64,000 nucleotides of DNA from Rotaria socialis (lineage: Eukaryota > Rotifera > Eurotatoria > Philodinida > Philodinidae): contig CAJNYU010002862.1 of NCBI GenBank assembly GCA_905331475.1, forward strand, positions 1 through 64,000, in the 5' to 3' direction. The notes beneath the pieces are model-generated. The model ran no database searches, was not told the DNA's origin, and saw only the letters and a program-made list of their open reading frames with translations. Positions 50,587 to 64,000 of the stretch are shown here, one piece after another (the stretch's first letter is position 1; every line of letters starts with the position of its first letter). The position numbers and the translations under genes are program-made.

Positions 50587-53500
50587 ATGGTATGTTCAAT
50601 ATTTTCAACTTTAAAACGAATATATGTATTTTTTGACTAGATTCTCTCACGAACTAAAGCGGCCGACGATCCAAAGAAGAAAGGAGCCACACCAGCTCAA
50701 GAAAAAAATAAAAAGAAAGTGGGTGAAGTTGAAGATTTTATTGCTGAACGGGATTATACAGGTGCAATTGCGTATCTTGAAGTAATTGTCTTACTATTTT
50801 TCTTTAGCTCTATATTGTTTATTTTCTTTCGCGTTTACTTTTTTTTAATAGTTTTGTCGACAAAGTGGCAAGGAAGTTAAAGACCTTGATCTTTGGTTAG
50901 GTTTTGCCGCATTTCATGCCGGAGATTATCAAAGAGCAAGTGAAGTAAGAAAATTAATTGCGTTCGTTTGATGAAAATTTCCTTTTTCATACGCTGTGCG
51001 AAGATTTAGAAATTCCTTCAAAAACTGCTGTTGTGAAATTTTTACTATTCGAGTGGATTATTCTATAATTTTGTCGAGGAGAATAATCATTCAGTAACAC
51101 TTAACTTGTTCTTTTGCTTCTTAACTATTCAATAGTTGAGGGTTGTTTTGAGAAATGTTAAAATTTTATAGTCATCATTAATGTGATGAGAAAAAGATAT
51201 TAGATAAAAACAGAATATATACTATTTAGATGGCTATATAATCTGTTGTACAGATATTAGAGGTCACCGTAATCAATTGCGTAACAACTGCCAGAATCTA
51301 TCACATCTAAAATTTTAAATAGTATACTTAACTAAAACTTTAACATCAGATTTTACTTGACTAATTGGCATGCGTCTTAGCACATTAGCATAACTTTCGG
51401 TAAGTGTCGATAACACATATATAAGGATATCCTTCACTGACAAAGAAATAATCATACATAGCCCGTTCGATATCGATTCACTCGATAGATGATTATATTC
51501 ATGTAGAGTAACCTTAAAGAGTTCCGATCACTAATGCACTGACGACATGAACTCAACGTTTTATTTAAATTCTTATTGAGAAGAACTCGATTAAAGTAAT
51601 TTTAATAAAAGACTTCAACTGGAAATTGCATTCATCGATAGACTTCGTAATCGTTAGATAGTCCAAGAACTTTTCATAATAGTTTTTTGCATAGTAAACG
51701 AGTCCATATCAATAAAAATTCAAGTAAAGTGATCATTCTTCTTTTTCATCTGTAGATTGTGAGTTCGAATAGTTTTACTTAGTTTAATATAATATATAGA
51801 CTTGTTTCATCATCGAATATTTCTTGTTTCTTTTCTAAATAGCTTTTCGAATTATCAGACTCGTATGTTCATAGAACTTATAAGATAGATTCTTTAGTTT
51901 CTCATAGAACTCATCCAATGTATTTATTTATATAAATTTATTATATTTTCAATAATTTTTTTCTATGATCTTTAAGTTCATTTATTTATTTTATATCTAG
52001 GAATATGAAAATATTCTCAAAAATGATCCAAGAAATAGTCTAGTGTACATATATCTTGCTTGTTGTTATTTTATGTTAGGCAAATATGATGACGCTGAAC
52101 AAACAGCAGCAAAAGGTTAATAGAAAATACTTTTCTTTTTGTTCTTGTTATCATGTTATTTATTATTCTAAATTTGTTTGACAGGTCCAAAATCTGCATT
52201 ACAAACAAGAGTTTTATTTCATGTTGCACATAAACAGAATAATGAAGAAAAATTAATGGGTTTACATCGACAATTACAAGATGTCATTGAAGATCAAATG
52301 TGTCTAGCCAGTATGCATTATATGAGAAGTCATTTTCAAGAAGCATTAGATATTTACAAGCGTTATTTAGTTGAAAATCGGTACTCATTGTTGTAGCTTT
52401 TTTTCTCACAATTAAACGATACTTCATTGTCTCTTTTTACAGTGATTATTTAGCATTAAATGTTTATGTAGCACTTTGTTATTATAAGCTTGATTATTAT
52501 GATATATCACAAGAAGTTCTCGATGTCTATTTAAAAAAGAATCCAGAATCAGCAACAGCAACCAATTTGCAAGCCTGTAATCAATATCGATTATATAATG
52601 GAAAAGCAGCTGAAGTATAAAAATGTATAGATATATTAGAATAAAAATAGAAATTTTATTTCTTTAGAATGATCTAAAACAGTTTCTTGAAAAAATGAGT
52701 ACCTCATTTAATTATGCTAAAGAGCTATTTCGTCATAATATGGTAATTAAGAAAAATTCTAAGCTTGTTTTTATGTCTTTTTAAATATAAAAACTCTTTT
52801 TCAAAAAGGTTGTTTTTCAAAATGGTGAAGGTGCTCTTCAAGTGCTACCGCCACTAGTAGACGTTATTCCAGAAGCACGTTTAAATTTGGTCATTTATTA
52901 TCTCAAAGAGGGTATTGACTAGATAACATTTTTAAAACTTATTTCACATGATTTTCGTTTTTCTTGATGATTTTTAGATGACCTTGATCATGCTTACGAT
53001 TTAATGAAAGATGTTGAACCATTACAACCAGCCGAATATATATTGAAAGGTGTTGTTAATGCTGCTTATGGACAAGAACATAATTCAGTATGTTGAAATT
53101 TGAATTATATATATATATATATTTATTATTAAGAAATTTCCTGATATTTAGCGTGATCATATTAAAACTGCACAATCCTATTTTCAATTAGTTGGTGGTT
53201 CAGCTAGTGAATGCGGTAAATACTATTTCAAATTTGCAATTCTTTTGCACAATCTATTCCGTTGTCAACGAAAAAGTGAAATTGAATAAGAGAAACCTTT
53301 TAAAAATGTAATTTTCTCTTGAACATTATTATCTAATAGCGTTTGACATCGGAATCATTTTGTTTTTTTTGACTCAATAGAACTCGAGGCCCAATTGTTC
53401 TGTGTGTAACTCTGCATGTAATTTCTATATCATCATTAGATAGGTAGTGAGCATTTACTTTACATCGTTCTTTGGTATCAAATAATGAAAAAACTCGTTC

Positions 53501-55418
53501 ATGTAGAAGATCAATCGACGCGTACGATCCTGTTGTATTCATTTTTTTCTACCCTATTTGATAGAGATTTTAATTCAAGACAGTAATAAGAATAACTTTT
53601 CTTTGTGCTGAACATGCTTCCATTGCAGACCGAGTTCAAGATTCATAGAAATGCTTGCATGACACGATTAGGCGTAAACTCTTTTTGTTGATAATTCAAC
53701 TCGATCCAAGTTCGGCTATTTTATCGAGAGAAACGTTGCTTTTAATACTAGATGATTGTAATCTGGAAAACAACCGACGGCTATTAGGCTCATTAGTTTA
53801 ATAATTTTGCGTTGAATTTGGAAAAGAAATGTGTTGCATTATTTTCTGGTTCAATAGGTAGACGAATTTTATTCTTAAATACAAAGAATAGTATATATGT
53901 GAAGACTATACATATCAACGAATAAAATCTGCTTACATTGATATAAAGATGAAAATTTCGTACTGAATGATTCTTTCCATTGAATTAAAAACGATAAATT
54001 TTACTACATCTACGATAAAATAAAAACTTGCACTTCGAATATCTGTGTCAAAGTTGATTCTTCCATAATTAAATAATCCAGTTGAATAAAATAAATAAAT
54101 CAAGAACACGGCAGAGCTAGAAAATGCGCTTATTAAACATGAAGTATATTATTAAACTGTCTGCTACGAATGCAAGAAATCTATTCAAATAAAGACTTGG
54201 TCACAGATTATTCAGATTTATTTTACAGATTTTTAGCAAGCGTGCTGACAGATATCATTAAAAAATATATTCTATTCGCAGATTCATAGCGAATAGATTG
54301 AGACTTTAATTCCACGAAAATAAAATTTCAATTGATCAGACGTTCATAGTCAGTCAGGAAAGAAACAAAATTTTATTGAATTAAATATAAAAACTGAACG
54401 CATTATTCAATTTGATTACAATATTTAAATAAATTAAAAATTCATTTACAATTTCAAGTTCAAGATCGAAAAACGTGTTTTTCTGTCATTTAGATACGAT
54501 TCCTGGCAGACAAAGTATGGCGGCCTGCTATTTTCTTCATAAACGTTTCGACGACGTTATTGTCTATTTAAGTTCAATAAAAGTTTGTTTTCTATATAAT
54601 CAAAATGGCATATAAAAACAGTGTTAAATTAATTTTCACTTTTCCTACTAGACTTATTTCTATAATGATGATACATTCAATTTCAACTATGGACAGGCGA
54701 AAGCACACGAAGAAAAATGGAAAGAAGCAGAAGAAGTAAATATTTTATTTAATGAAAAAAGAACTGAGTAAAATAACGATGCTACTATTTTTTGTTCTTG
54801 AAAAGGCATTTTTACTTATTCAAAGTGAAAAATTAAAGAATGATTATGTTTATTTGAGTTGGTTAGCACGATGTTACATTTATAATGGTAAACCACGTCT
54901 TGCATGGGAACTTTATCTTAAATTAGAACATTCCAATGAATCATTTTCATTACTTCAATTAATAGCAAATGATTGTTACAAAGTATAATAAAATTCCCAA
55001 TCAGAAGAAAATCTTTCTAATTTTTATTTGTTTTTACTTTAGCGTGGGCACTTTTTTTACGCTGCTCGTGGTTTTGATATTCTTGAACGTATGGATCCCA
55101 ATCCAGAATTTTGGGAAGGTAAACAAGGTGCATGTGCTGGTGCATTTCAACAAATAGTTGCCGGTCACGAACCTCGGTAAAAGTTATTATGCATAATTTC
55201 AAATATATATATATATATATATTTATTTTTTCTCTTTTAGTGATACGCTTCGGGATATTTTATCGTTGTTACGAAATACGAATCATCCACAAGGTAAAAA
55301 TTAATTATATTGAAATAGATAACAACAAAATTGTATAATTTTGTTGTTTTTTCTTCTAGGAGAACAAATGATTAAAATTATGCGATCATGGGCAAGAACA
55401 AATAATATTCCAGTTTAA
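50587..55418 (+). CDS. TTC26: Intraflagellar transport protein 56 (TTC26/DYF-13)
   Basis: Sixteen exons: 50587-50589, 50641-50781, 50852-50944, 52001-52115, 52185-52380, 52443-52614, 52668-52742, 52809-52911, 52978-53087, 53152-53215, 54494-54582, 54652-54735, 54806-54982, 55043-55176, 55241-55293 and 55360-55418. They sum to 555 aa, against 554 in vertebrates. TPR helices fill the protein. Diagnostic blocks: MILSRTKA at the N-terminus, [113 protein letters not shown] and [12 protein letters not shown]. It is an IFT-B peripheral subunit that carries motility-related cargo into cilia. The first exon seems to be only the ATG, followed at once by a 51-bp intron. Introns 3 (1.06 kb) and 10 (1.28 kb) are large. 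Confidence 0.95.
53216..54493 (+). other. Large IFT56 intron 10 with a minus-strand open frame
   Basis: A 1.28-kb intron, against about 50-70 bp for most others in the gene. It contains a minus-strand frame of 69 codons (53542-53333, starting [18 protein letters not shown]) and upstream open pieces such as [18 protein letters not shown] near 53700. I do not recognise them. They may come from an inserted element that has decayed. Confidence 0.3.
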
Positions 55419-55508
55419 TAAGAACTTAGAAAAAAAGAATATTTTTTATTGCAGACGAGAGATAAAGGGTAATACGTGTAAAGGGTTGAAAAAAATCAAT
55501 AAAGAAAT
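55419..55508. terminator. Shared 3' region of convergent IFT56 and RASD-like genes
   Basis: Only 90 bp separate the two stop codons, so the 3' ends must be very short or overlap. An AATAAA hexamer (plus strand, 55498-55503) can serve IFT56. Confidence 0.5.
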
Positions 55509-56361
55509 TTAAGATATTAAACAATCAAGTGTCTTAGATGGATGTTTACCATTGGATGATGTTGCCTTCTTTTTCACAGATGTTCTTCGTATAAGACTTC
55601 GACTACGACTAAAACCCGTTTCACTTTTATCGTCGAATTCGTTTTTCTTGAGACGTTCACTAATTTTTCTTGTTAATATTGGACTTAATTGTCTTGCGGC
55701 AGATAATTGTACAAGGCTAAGTAATTTAAGAAATATATCTATTATTGATGCACGATCAAGTGCAGTGCATTCAACAAAGCCACAATGTAATGGACCAAGT
55801 TCATTGAGCATTGTTCTTACATGTTGTTCATCGACTTCACGTACACCAGTACGATCAGTCTTGTTTCCAACAATAACGATTGGAATTTCAGCATAATTTG
55901 TTCGCTGTTCTTTTATTTGTTCGATAATACAACGGATTTCATTCAATGATTCTATACTATCGACACCTAAGCATTGAATACATATATATAGTTATACGGG
56001 CATTTGTATTCGTGAACTTACTATAAACAAGAATAAATGCGTGTGATGTAGCAATTGATAAACGACGCATTGCAGGGAATTCCATGTTACCTAAATTAGT
56101 AAATAAATAAATATATATATATATATGAATCAATTAATTCAAGTTTTTATCTCATTTTCATTTACCGGCAGTATCTAATATGTCAACTTTAATTGTTTTG
56201 TCATCTACAATAAATTCTCGGTAATGCAAATCTTCAACAGTTTCCTTATACGTTTCCAAAAATTTTCCATTTAAAAACATATGAACAATCGACGATTTTC
56301 CTGTACGACTAGCTCCAAGTAAAACAAGTCGATAGCGTGTGTCTTGATCAACCATAATCAT
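55509..56361 (-). CDS. RASD-like (Dexras/Rhes) small GTPase with CaaX box
   Basis: Three exons, 56361-56166, 56090-56022 and 55966-55509, give 240 aa. G-boxes: G1 GASRTGKSS (the usual position-12 and -13 region carries Arg-Thr), G3 DILDTAGN across the first splice, G4 GNKTD, and G5-like ECTAL. The segment FPAMRRLSI right after G3 is the hallmark of the RASD1/RASD2 subfamily. A basic C-terminal extension (SLIRRTSVKKK) leads to the CaaX box CLIS, so the protein should be farnesylated and sit at membranes. RASD proteins modulate G-protein and cAMP signalling. The frame stays open upstream of the chosen Met (Ser/Pro/Lys-rich) to a possible acceptor TTCTATTTAG at about 56417, so a further N-terminal exon is possible. 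Confidence 0.87.
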
Positions 56362-59300
56362 TGAAATTGGCTTTGGTTTAGGGCTATTGGCCGATGCTGT
56401 TGGAGAATCTAAGTTCTAAATAGAATTTTTTACAGCATTACTTTTCTTGCTGTGCCTTACAGGCTTGAGATGTCAATGCACACTGACAACAACAAAAGTG
56501 ATAAACGGAAATGCGACAAAAAGAAAGAAAAGTATGACTACAGTCGTGGAACTATAGAAAAAAAGGCTGTTAATAGCACCCAAGTTTTTTCTGTCTCTAC
56601 CATGTTTTTCAAGATCGCGTGTGACTAATTGTGAAGAAAAAAACTGCGAACATCTTTTGTATCTGCACTAGTAGATGAATTTCAGACGAAGAAATAAATT
56701 TGATGTATTTCATACAAGCTGCATTTACTAGGATTTATAGAAGAATTCAGTAGATAAGCATCTAAAGAATTTCGGTGATGTTCATGATATCTATATATCT
56801 TGCAATGAGATTAATGGATGAATAGTAAAGGTAGAGAGAAAGAAATAGAAAAAGTAGATTAACAAGTAAAACTTACGAAAGTAAACTGCTCAATCGATTT
56901 TTATTTAATCAGAGAACAGCTGTTTCTAACATCTATAAAAAAAAAGATGTTTATGTCTGTAAACAATTATTTTTGCTCTTACATATATATATCGATAGAT
57001 GTAAAAAGAGAAAAAGCTTTCATTAATTTATAATGCGTCGAAAATATGATTTAATCTCTCACAATTTAAATTATGTCTCTATATTGAAAAGATATGAACA
57101 AATAAATGACATACCACGTCGTGTTGTATGTACATTGTGCTTCGAGTAAATATATCTGTTTGAATAATCGTAATGTATTTGACAATCCTTAATGAAATGT
57201 CTGTAGGTATAATCTGGATAAGAATGCTGATAGGGTTTTATGTTGGACAAAAAAGAGCCTTTAAAACTCGTATATGTGTATGAGTGATGAAGAAAAATGA
57301 TCGAAGAAAAAATACAGATAATAATTAATATCTAAAAGATGAGCGAATCATAATGTAAAAGAAAAGTATTTAATAAAAAGAAAGAACCGAAAAAACCTCG
57401 ATAATTACTATGGATGTTGACGCACAAGATTTGATGCATTCGATTAAAGAATGTTGACGATTATTATATCATGTGGAAGTTCAAATCTGTGTTAATTTAC
57501 ACTAGTATATGAAAATGCTACAAAAAAAACTTAGAAATTTATATTATTACGATTCAAAAAATTACACTAGAAAAAAGCAATCTCATCACATGGAAATATA
57601 AAATAATAAGCTGACTAATTTATTAGTTTAATTGAATATTTTAGATTAAAAAACTTCATTTTTAATCAAATAAACTGATAACTAACTTAAATGCTAATTT
57701 TACTGTTCAAATCATCATCCTAAATTTCACCTATTTTAGATATTTTCACCGTAAAAACAAAAAAACTATCAAATCTTTTTTTTCTTAATATTTCAATTCC
57801 ATCGAAATTCCATCACGGTCAATAATCATTAAAATTCTCTTCAATTCACCCGTAGTGCAAATCTTGATGGCGTGTGTTTCTCTTCTTCTTGTCTCGTGTG
57901 GCAACCATGTAATGATGTATTCTTAGTGATATAGATGTTACCAAAGTGATGAAGTAATTCAGCTAACATTATTGTCGTCGCTTACGAAAAGGATATGTCT
58001 TCAATTTGCCGAGGATCGTCTTAGCGTTCATAAACTGACAGAGGAACAGGATATGGATTGCCTGACGGGCAATGTGCACGACAAGATTCAACAAGATTAA
58101 GACAAAAATTTGAAGCAAACAATAAACTACTACTAAAAAGAAAAGATGATTTTCTTCTACAAAAGACAGTTCATCGTATATGACAGCTTTTGAAAATCTA
58201 CATCACAGAAGACTCATTGAAGTGAGACAAACGAAGTAGTCTTCTTAATCTCGATTTTGTTTTGAGCTTCAACGAGATTAGTCTCATTATATTTTATTAC
58301 TCAATCTATATATATATAGTTTACTGTTGAAAGTATTCATTTATCTTTTCTCACTTGCATGATGCATAAATCATGATGAATAAATAATTATAAACAAAGA
58401 AAACTAGTATAAAAAAGAACACTCATATATCAAGTTCTCTTGCCTGTCGTCCTAAACGAGTGAATAACTATACAATCGTTTTTTAAGAGCATGTAAATGT
58501 GCGCAATTCCTTTGTAGTCTATTCATGTCTTACTTTATTTTTATTCTTGATCTCACAAACGCTAGCTATCGCCAAAAGTCATCGATTCACTTGTATATGT
58601 CAAGTCAAATGCATGAATACATTAGTTTATCCTGCGAGTATTTCTTTTCTATAGCATGTATAATATTATGGAGCTCAATTTATTTTAACTAGAGACATGA
58701 CTACTGCTATCACTATTCTTTGAAATCTATGCGATAGTTATATATAGTTCTGTTTCTTGCTCTTATTATCGATATGTTAAATTTACCTTAAAACTCTACT
58801 TCCTTCATTAAATATGAAGGCATATATAAATTTGACAGGGTTATTATAAGCATGACATACGGATATGAGCCCATGTTTCTCCTTTTTTTCAATCCTGTAA
58901 GTGTCAGTCACAAGAGCTTCTTATCCTCTCGTATTCAATTATATAATATCGAGTATAAAAAAAGACTTTGACACCTAGAACATGTAAGAAAAACATAATA
59001 AACCACTGAGATTTGCACATTTAACACACGAATGTAGGTTAGCTCTCTTAGTTTAAAAGAGATTATTATCATTGTATTAGTTTTTAAAGAAGAATCAAAA
59101 CGGCTTTTTTTTATACATTCATTAATTTGAAGTCCTTTTTGTCGTACACGTAGATGTTCAAATAAATGCTTAATAAAATGTTTATTTTCTTGTTTATAGT
59201 ATGTCAATTTGACAAGTATCTATACATGTATAAATGTATGCTTATCTTTGAAGGAAAATATCCTGGTTTAGTCTAGTTTTCTGAAGTTACCTTTGATGGT

Positions 59301-62300
59301 TTGTTCGAAGATCCAATAATTCAAATAATTTTCTTTATGCAAAATAACAATCACCTAAAATTAAAATTAAGTTCTTTATAGTTTAATATAGTCTCTATTT
59401 GAGTTTCTGTCTGTATGTCTTCTGGATGCTGTTCGTATTCTTTCATCTGTGAAATTTCTCTCTGCCTTTCAGTCATCTACAGCCAATCAATAGGAAGACA
59501 TCCCTATTGCATGCGTCTTTTTTTTGTATGAAAGAAACATAAATGTTAGCAATTTTTTCCTACTATACTAAAAGTACGAATACAGCATCGCATATCGTAT
59601 GAACATATATTACTTTTGACACATCTCTATCATTAAGTTAGTGTTGGTTCGTTTTTTCATTTGTTTTTCTCTTTTCTTGTTTTCATCATTTACCACGTGA
59701 ATTGTTGGTAGTGATGCGTGGAAAATTTTCACCTTTGCTATTCCAGGCACCTAATATCACATTAGTAATGTATTTATAGAAATTAAAATCGTTCGTAATT
59801 ATATTTACACGTGTGCCTATTTGCAACTTATATTTTATTATAAAAAGTCAATGAAAACTCATTAAGTCGAGAAAGCTGAAGACAAGCTGAAAATCAAGGT
59901 TGAGATATATAGATAGACTACAGATGATAATAAAAAGACAATCTAATAATGGTTTGAAGCATTAATTTTATCTGATGATGATAATCAGGCGAAAAAATTC
60001 AGAATATTAATCTTTTTTGTTTAGATACATCATGCAATCATAATTTTATGGAATACAAAATTATTTGCATGCTTTTAATATCTAACGAAGGAACTTTGCG
60101 TGATGGTTAACATCTTTTTTGACTACGAATATGATGATTGAATAAAAAGTAATTAGAAATAGAATAGATCGAGTTGGTTCGGGAGCAAGCAATTTTACCA
60201 GGTTCCATGAATTTTAAAAGTTGAAATTGATACTTAAGTTCTAACAGACGTTGAAGCATATTGTATGAACAAAACGTCTACATTTATCTCGTACAATGAT
60301 CTTGCTCATCTGAAAATCTTTAAGTTTTACAAAGAAAGAAACTTGTTCTTTTTAAACTGGTAGCCTCGCATGTTTACACATGAATAATAGAATTAAGTAT
60401 AATTCATTTTAATTAAATTATGGAATTCAACTTTGAGCATAGAATTATTTATTACATAAATCTAGAATTATTTTTCACGTCAGCTTAAACATTCGTCTTA
60501 AGATTTTATTGTTTCATATTCTGTAGTCAAAATGCATTTCGACTAACTTGTCATGTTTGTGCAAGAATTCCTTGGTATTACATTGATCACTATCTTATTA
60601 ATTTAAACCACAACTCTTCGATTATTAAAAAAAATATATAATCAGAATCATGCTCGTATTTTGTCAATTTCATTACCGATATGTTGCGACTTAGAGTTGC
60701 CTTGTCTTTTGTAGTATACGAAATCATTTTCTATAGTTATTCAAAGGCGTAGAATAATTGATCAACAAACTCGTCTTCTTGAAATGAAATTACTGATAAT
60801 AAAGATGAAATTTTCTTCGATAAATATTAACAAAATAATCGCATGATTCGGTTTCCTTCGTCTATTGTCTATCATTCAGGCTATGATATAATACGTAGTC
60901 TTTCTTTTCACATTGCCATATAATGAATTTTTCCTTTCTTGTGAATATTATACTATTGTTAGAATGTCTTAACAAAGCAAACAATTGAGAAATGAAACAC
61001 AATTCCTTCTATATTTTCTTGTCGGTTTTTCTTTCATATTCACGAATACGTGCGAGAGAAAATAACAGGAACGTCATGTTACTAAGGTTTTTCTTAGCTG
61101 ATCAAACAATGAAGAACGAGAATTAATGTTTTACAATATTCAATCTGAGATTGTTCAAGACAAGGATTGAACAACTGCCACCAAGTCGACTTTTTATCAT
61201 TAAACAATACGATAAGAAATTAAAATACTTAAGAGACAGCTTGTTTTCTTTATAATATTTCATATTTTTTCAGAGAAACTTGTAAACGAGCAATACACGT
61301 AAGAACCTCTAGATAGAAGCAATGCGGGGTATTTCAATTGTTAATATATTCTATTTAATCGTGATGTTCTTCATTGAAAAAAAAACTTTCGAATGTTGAT
61401 GAGTTTGTGTCTCGCTATTACTACTCTAGCTGATGACTGAATGTATAATTTCAAAAATATATCAAAACATTAGTAAATAATGATGTTAATTTTTGATGAA
61501 TAATTTTGAATCTTTTTCTCAACAATGTATTCATAGTCGACATCAACTATTTTGTTAGGTTTTCTACAACTGCCAAACAATTACTTCCTGAAAACAGTCG
61601 GATTAGTCGTAAAATGAAGACAGATAATTCAAGGCATTGTCTTGTGTCTTTTTTCTTCTGATACATAGTTGAACATTCTGAAATTAATAATAGTTGTTAT
61701 CAATGTTATTATTTTTAATAAACCTACTTCATATTCTGCTATTCTTACTAATGCTTGCTGTCGTTTTCAAATGGCATCGAGCTACTTAAAACAAAAAATA
61801 CTTTTATAGGCACAGGGTTTTTATTCTAATATCCGTCTTTGATTGCAAACAATTAAAGTGAGACAATAAGTCAACAAGGTCATCATCTCATTAGATTTGA
61901 CGCAACTCAAATATGAAAACTAGGTTGAAACAGGAAATAATAAATCCGTCTAGGTTTGAAATTACTGTTCATTAATTTTTAACTTTAAATCACATTTTCT
62001 TATCCATTGTTGACGAAAAAGAAACGACTCTCAGCTAACTATATGAAGTAAAAGTATCTAGAGTACAATGGAATGTCTAGAATTATGTGACCTCACTAAA
62101 TGGAAAGTTTAAAATTTATTGATATCAAAGCATTTCCTTCTAGTCAAAATCAATGTTAAATCCTTTTTCTTGAATGCTAGACAATTTGGTCTGCACTTCT
62201 CTAATGAAACTAATTTTGTAAGATTATTCTTGCACTTCTTTTTTATTTTTGCCTATTTCACTTTTAAACTTCTTGTTCACTTATTCTGTATGTTCTATCC

Positions 62301-64000
62301 TGATAAAGGATATAAAATGGATTGAATGAATCTGTTTAGGTAATGAACCATGATTACAAAAAAAGGATATGTTGGTTCATCGGTTCTCGTATAGTAGATC
62401 TTCAACTCTCTGCCCCCTGTTGACGTCCATAGATCGCTCCAATAAACAATTATCTGTATTCTATTTCCTTCTATTATCTCACGTCATTCTTCGAAAATCA
62501 TATAATAAAAATTGAATCTTCAATCGATGCTCCAATCAATGGCCATACAAATACTTACTATGAGCAGTAGCAATATCAATATAGATTTCAGAATATTAGA
62601 ATATTCATTTCTTCAAAAACAAAACTGGAGAAATAAATAATGATATCATCTTGGAATCTCGTAGAGTTTTGTGAACGGTTTAATTATAAAAATTGGTAAA
62701 AATTACAAACATGTTTATGAAATAACAACCAGTGAATTGAATTTATTTTTAACACAAATCCACTATTTTAATTTGAAGAATCGATTAAATTCATTTTCAA
62801 AATTTTAGTTTGGCGCAATCTCTTTGTGGATACTGATAAAACAATCAGTGTATTAAGATGCGAGAAGGACTAGCACACACGCCTGCATTTCTTTTTGTTC
62901 ATTTTCTTGCATGTTCAAAATCATGAATTACTTGCTGTTCAATTGAGTTTCATGAACATTTTCATTTGTTTGTGATAGAAGTTCATCAGAAAGATTGTAA
63001 CATGTGAAAACATCGAAAAACTGAGCTTTAAAAATATACATCGTGAGTCAACTAGGGATATTTTTAGTAGTGTTTTCATGTTCAATGAGCTTTTGAAAAT
63101 TCACAGCCTTAATAGACTTTGTTTTTATTATCTTTGACCTTCTTTTGATACCTCAATTAGGTCATTTCCTTGTTACAGAAAAAAAAACGTCACGAAACCC
63201 ATAAGATCAGATGTATGTCACCAAATTGACATTTTTTTATTACGTGTTTCTGTGTGAATTTTCTGGAAAGACTTTATTTACGTATATTCAAAATCAAAAG
63301 ATTAATCAAATGACACTGTGCTTTAAACTTAAGAATAATTAAATCGAAAAGATTTGTTCTGAACATTTTAATTTATCGTCATCCACTTTAGGAGACGAAT
63401 ACAAGAGAAGTTTCTAAACAGCAACTGAGAAAAAGTAGCTACCTCTGAACTAGACATTTACTTCGATTTCCAATTGAACTCCGATAAGAAAGTCTGATAA
63501 ATCAAAGCTCCTTATTAGACATTTTACTATCAAATGAAATACGACTCGGCTTGTTCAACAATTAAAATTTTAAAATAAACTAAGCAGATACTTTTATATC
63601 TTTAGATATAACATCTCGAATGAAATGTGATAATTGATCTTGGATTTTCTGTATGAAAAAGACTTGAGCCGCGCTTAGAAAGCGTCTGAAATGACGTGCT
63701 GTGAACCTATGTAATAAGAATGAATTCATTGCATGCTATCTTTTTACTCATTTTTGAACCTGAGATCAATTAAACTACTTTCAAAAAGTTTAGAAATAAA
63801 AGATATTATAGAGCAGAGATCTTCCGAAAAATAAATTAGAGCTCATTAGGTTTTTTTTTACTTCTTGCCAGCACGAGACACTGATCTAATTGAAATGAAA
63901 TAAATATGTCGGTTGCTATCTCGCCAAGCTTCATCAAACGAATTGTAAGTGAAAAAGAAAAAAATTCTATTTAAATGTTCCAATACTCATAACGTAGGTT
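56362..64000. other. Gene-poor 7.6-kb right end
   Basis: AT-rich sequence upstream of the RASD-like gene. Only short frames occur (such as 58935-59207 and 62119-62325), of low-complexity AT-driven composition and without motifs or splice structure. There are TA runs near 56987 and 58308. No tRNA, CRISPR-like array or TIR element was recognised. It may hold the far 5' exon and regulatory sequence of the RASD-like gene or of a gene beyond the window. Confidence 0.5.

Noticed and set aside
55552-55896. 114-codon plus-strand frame over the RASD-like gene
   Set aside because: Antisense shadow of the GTPase coding exon.

Overview
This is an AT-rich eukaryotic nuclear window with many short introns (mostly 51-70 bp, GT...AG) and intact animal genes. 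The gene content (intraflagellar transport TTC26/IFT56, a tubulin-ligase-family enzyme, PDCD10, MCFD2, NUP205, a rhodopsin-family receptor and a RASD-like GTPase) shows a metazoan. The base composition, tiny introns, a secreted GH130 enzyme of bacterial type and polypyrimidine/AG sites just upstream of closely spaced start codons suggest a bdelloid rotifer. The roomy intergenic spaces fit Rotaria better than Adineta. The genus is inference only.

Left part (1-20 kb): a single-exon UDP-glucuronosyltransferase (minus) lies beside an 801-bp fold-back hAT-type element. Next come a two-exon GH130 glycosidase/phosphorylase (minus) and an MCFD2-like EF-hand cargo-receptor subunit (minus). A tight plus-strand cluster follows: an LCLAT1-like lysophospholipid acyltransferase, a ubiquitin-like/RPS27A fusion and SNRPF, separated by only 118 and 198 bp. 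An eight-exon tubulin-tyrosine-ligase-like gene (minus, 6.8 kb) follows, with a 525-bp TIR element in its largest intron.

Middle (20-40 kb): a gene-poor stretch, a four-exon GPCR, and a second gene-poor stretch holding a 724-bp GC-rich hAT-type element and a 38-bp x3 tandem repeat. Then come MED31 and PDCD10 (plus, 232 bp apart), an LC3/ATG8 gene with six small exons, an unrecognised single-pass membrane protein, and a decayed copy of the NUP205 3' end.

Right part (40-64 kb): NUP205 (minus, about 22 exons, 8.5 kb) is divergent from TTC26/IFT56 (plus, 16 exons, first exon only the ATG). IFT56 converges, 90 bp apart, on a RASD-like prenylated small GTPase (minus). The last 7.6 kb shows no convincing gene.

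Exons were joined by hand from reading frame, GT/AG sites and family conservation. For seven multi-exon genes (GH130, MCFD2, LCLAT1, TTLL, GPCR, LC3, IFT56) and for the RASD-like gene, the summed exon lengths divide by three. The main observations are a RPS27A ubiquitin moiety that has lost six of seven lysines plus Ile44 and Arg72, the GH130 gene with secretion and probable GPI signals, three non-autonomous elements with perfect 8-bp target duplications, a decayed NUP205 tail duplication, and an abnormally long LCLAT1 intron with coding-like relics.
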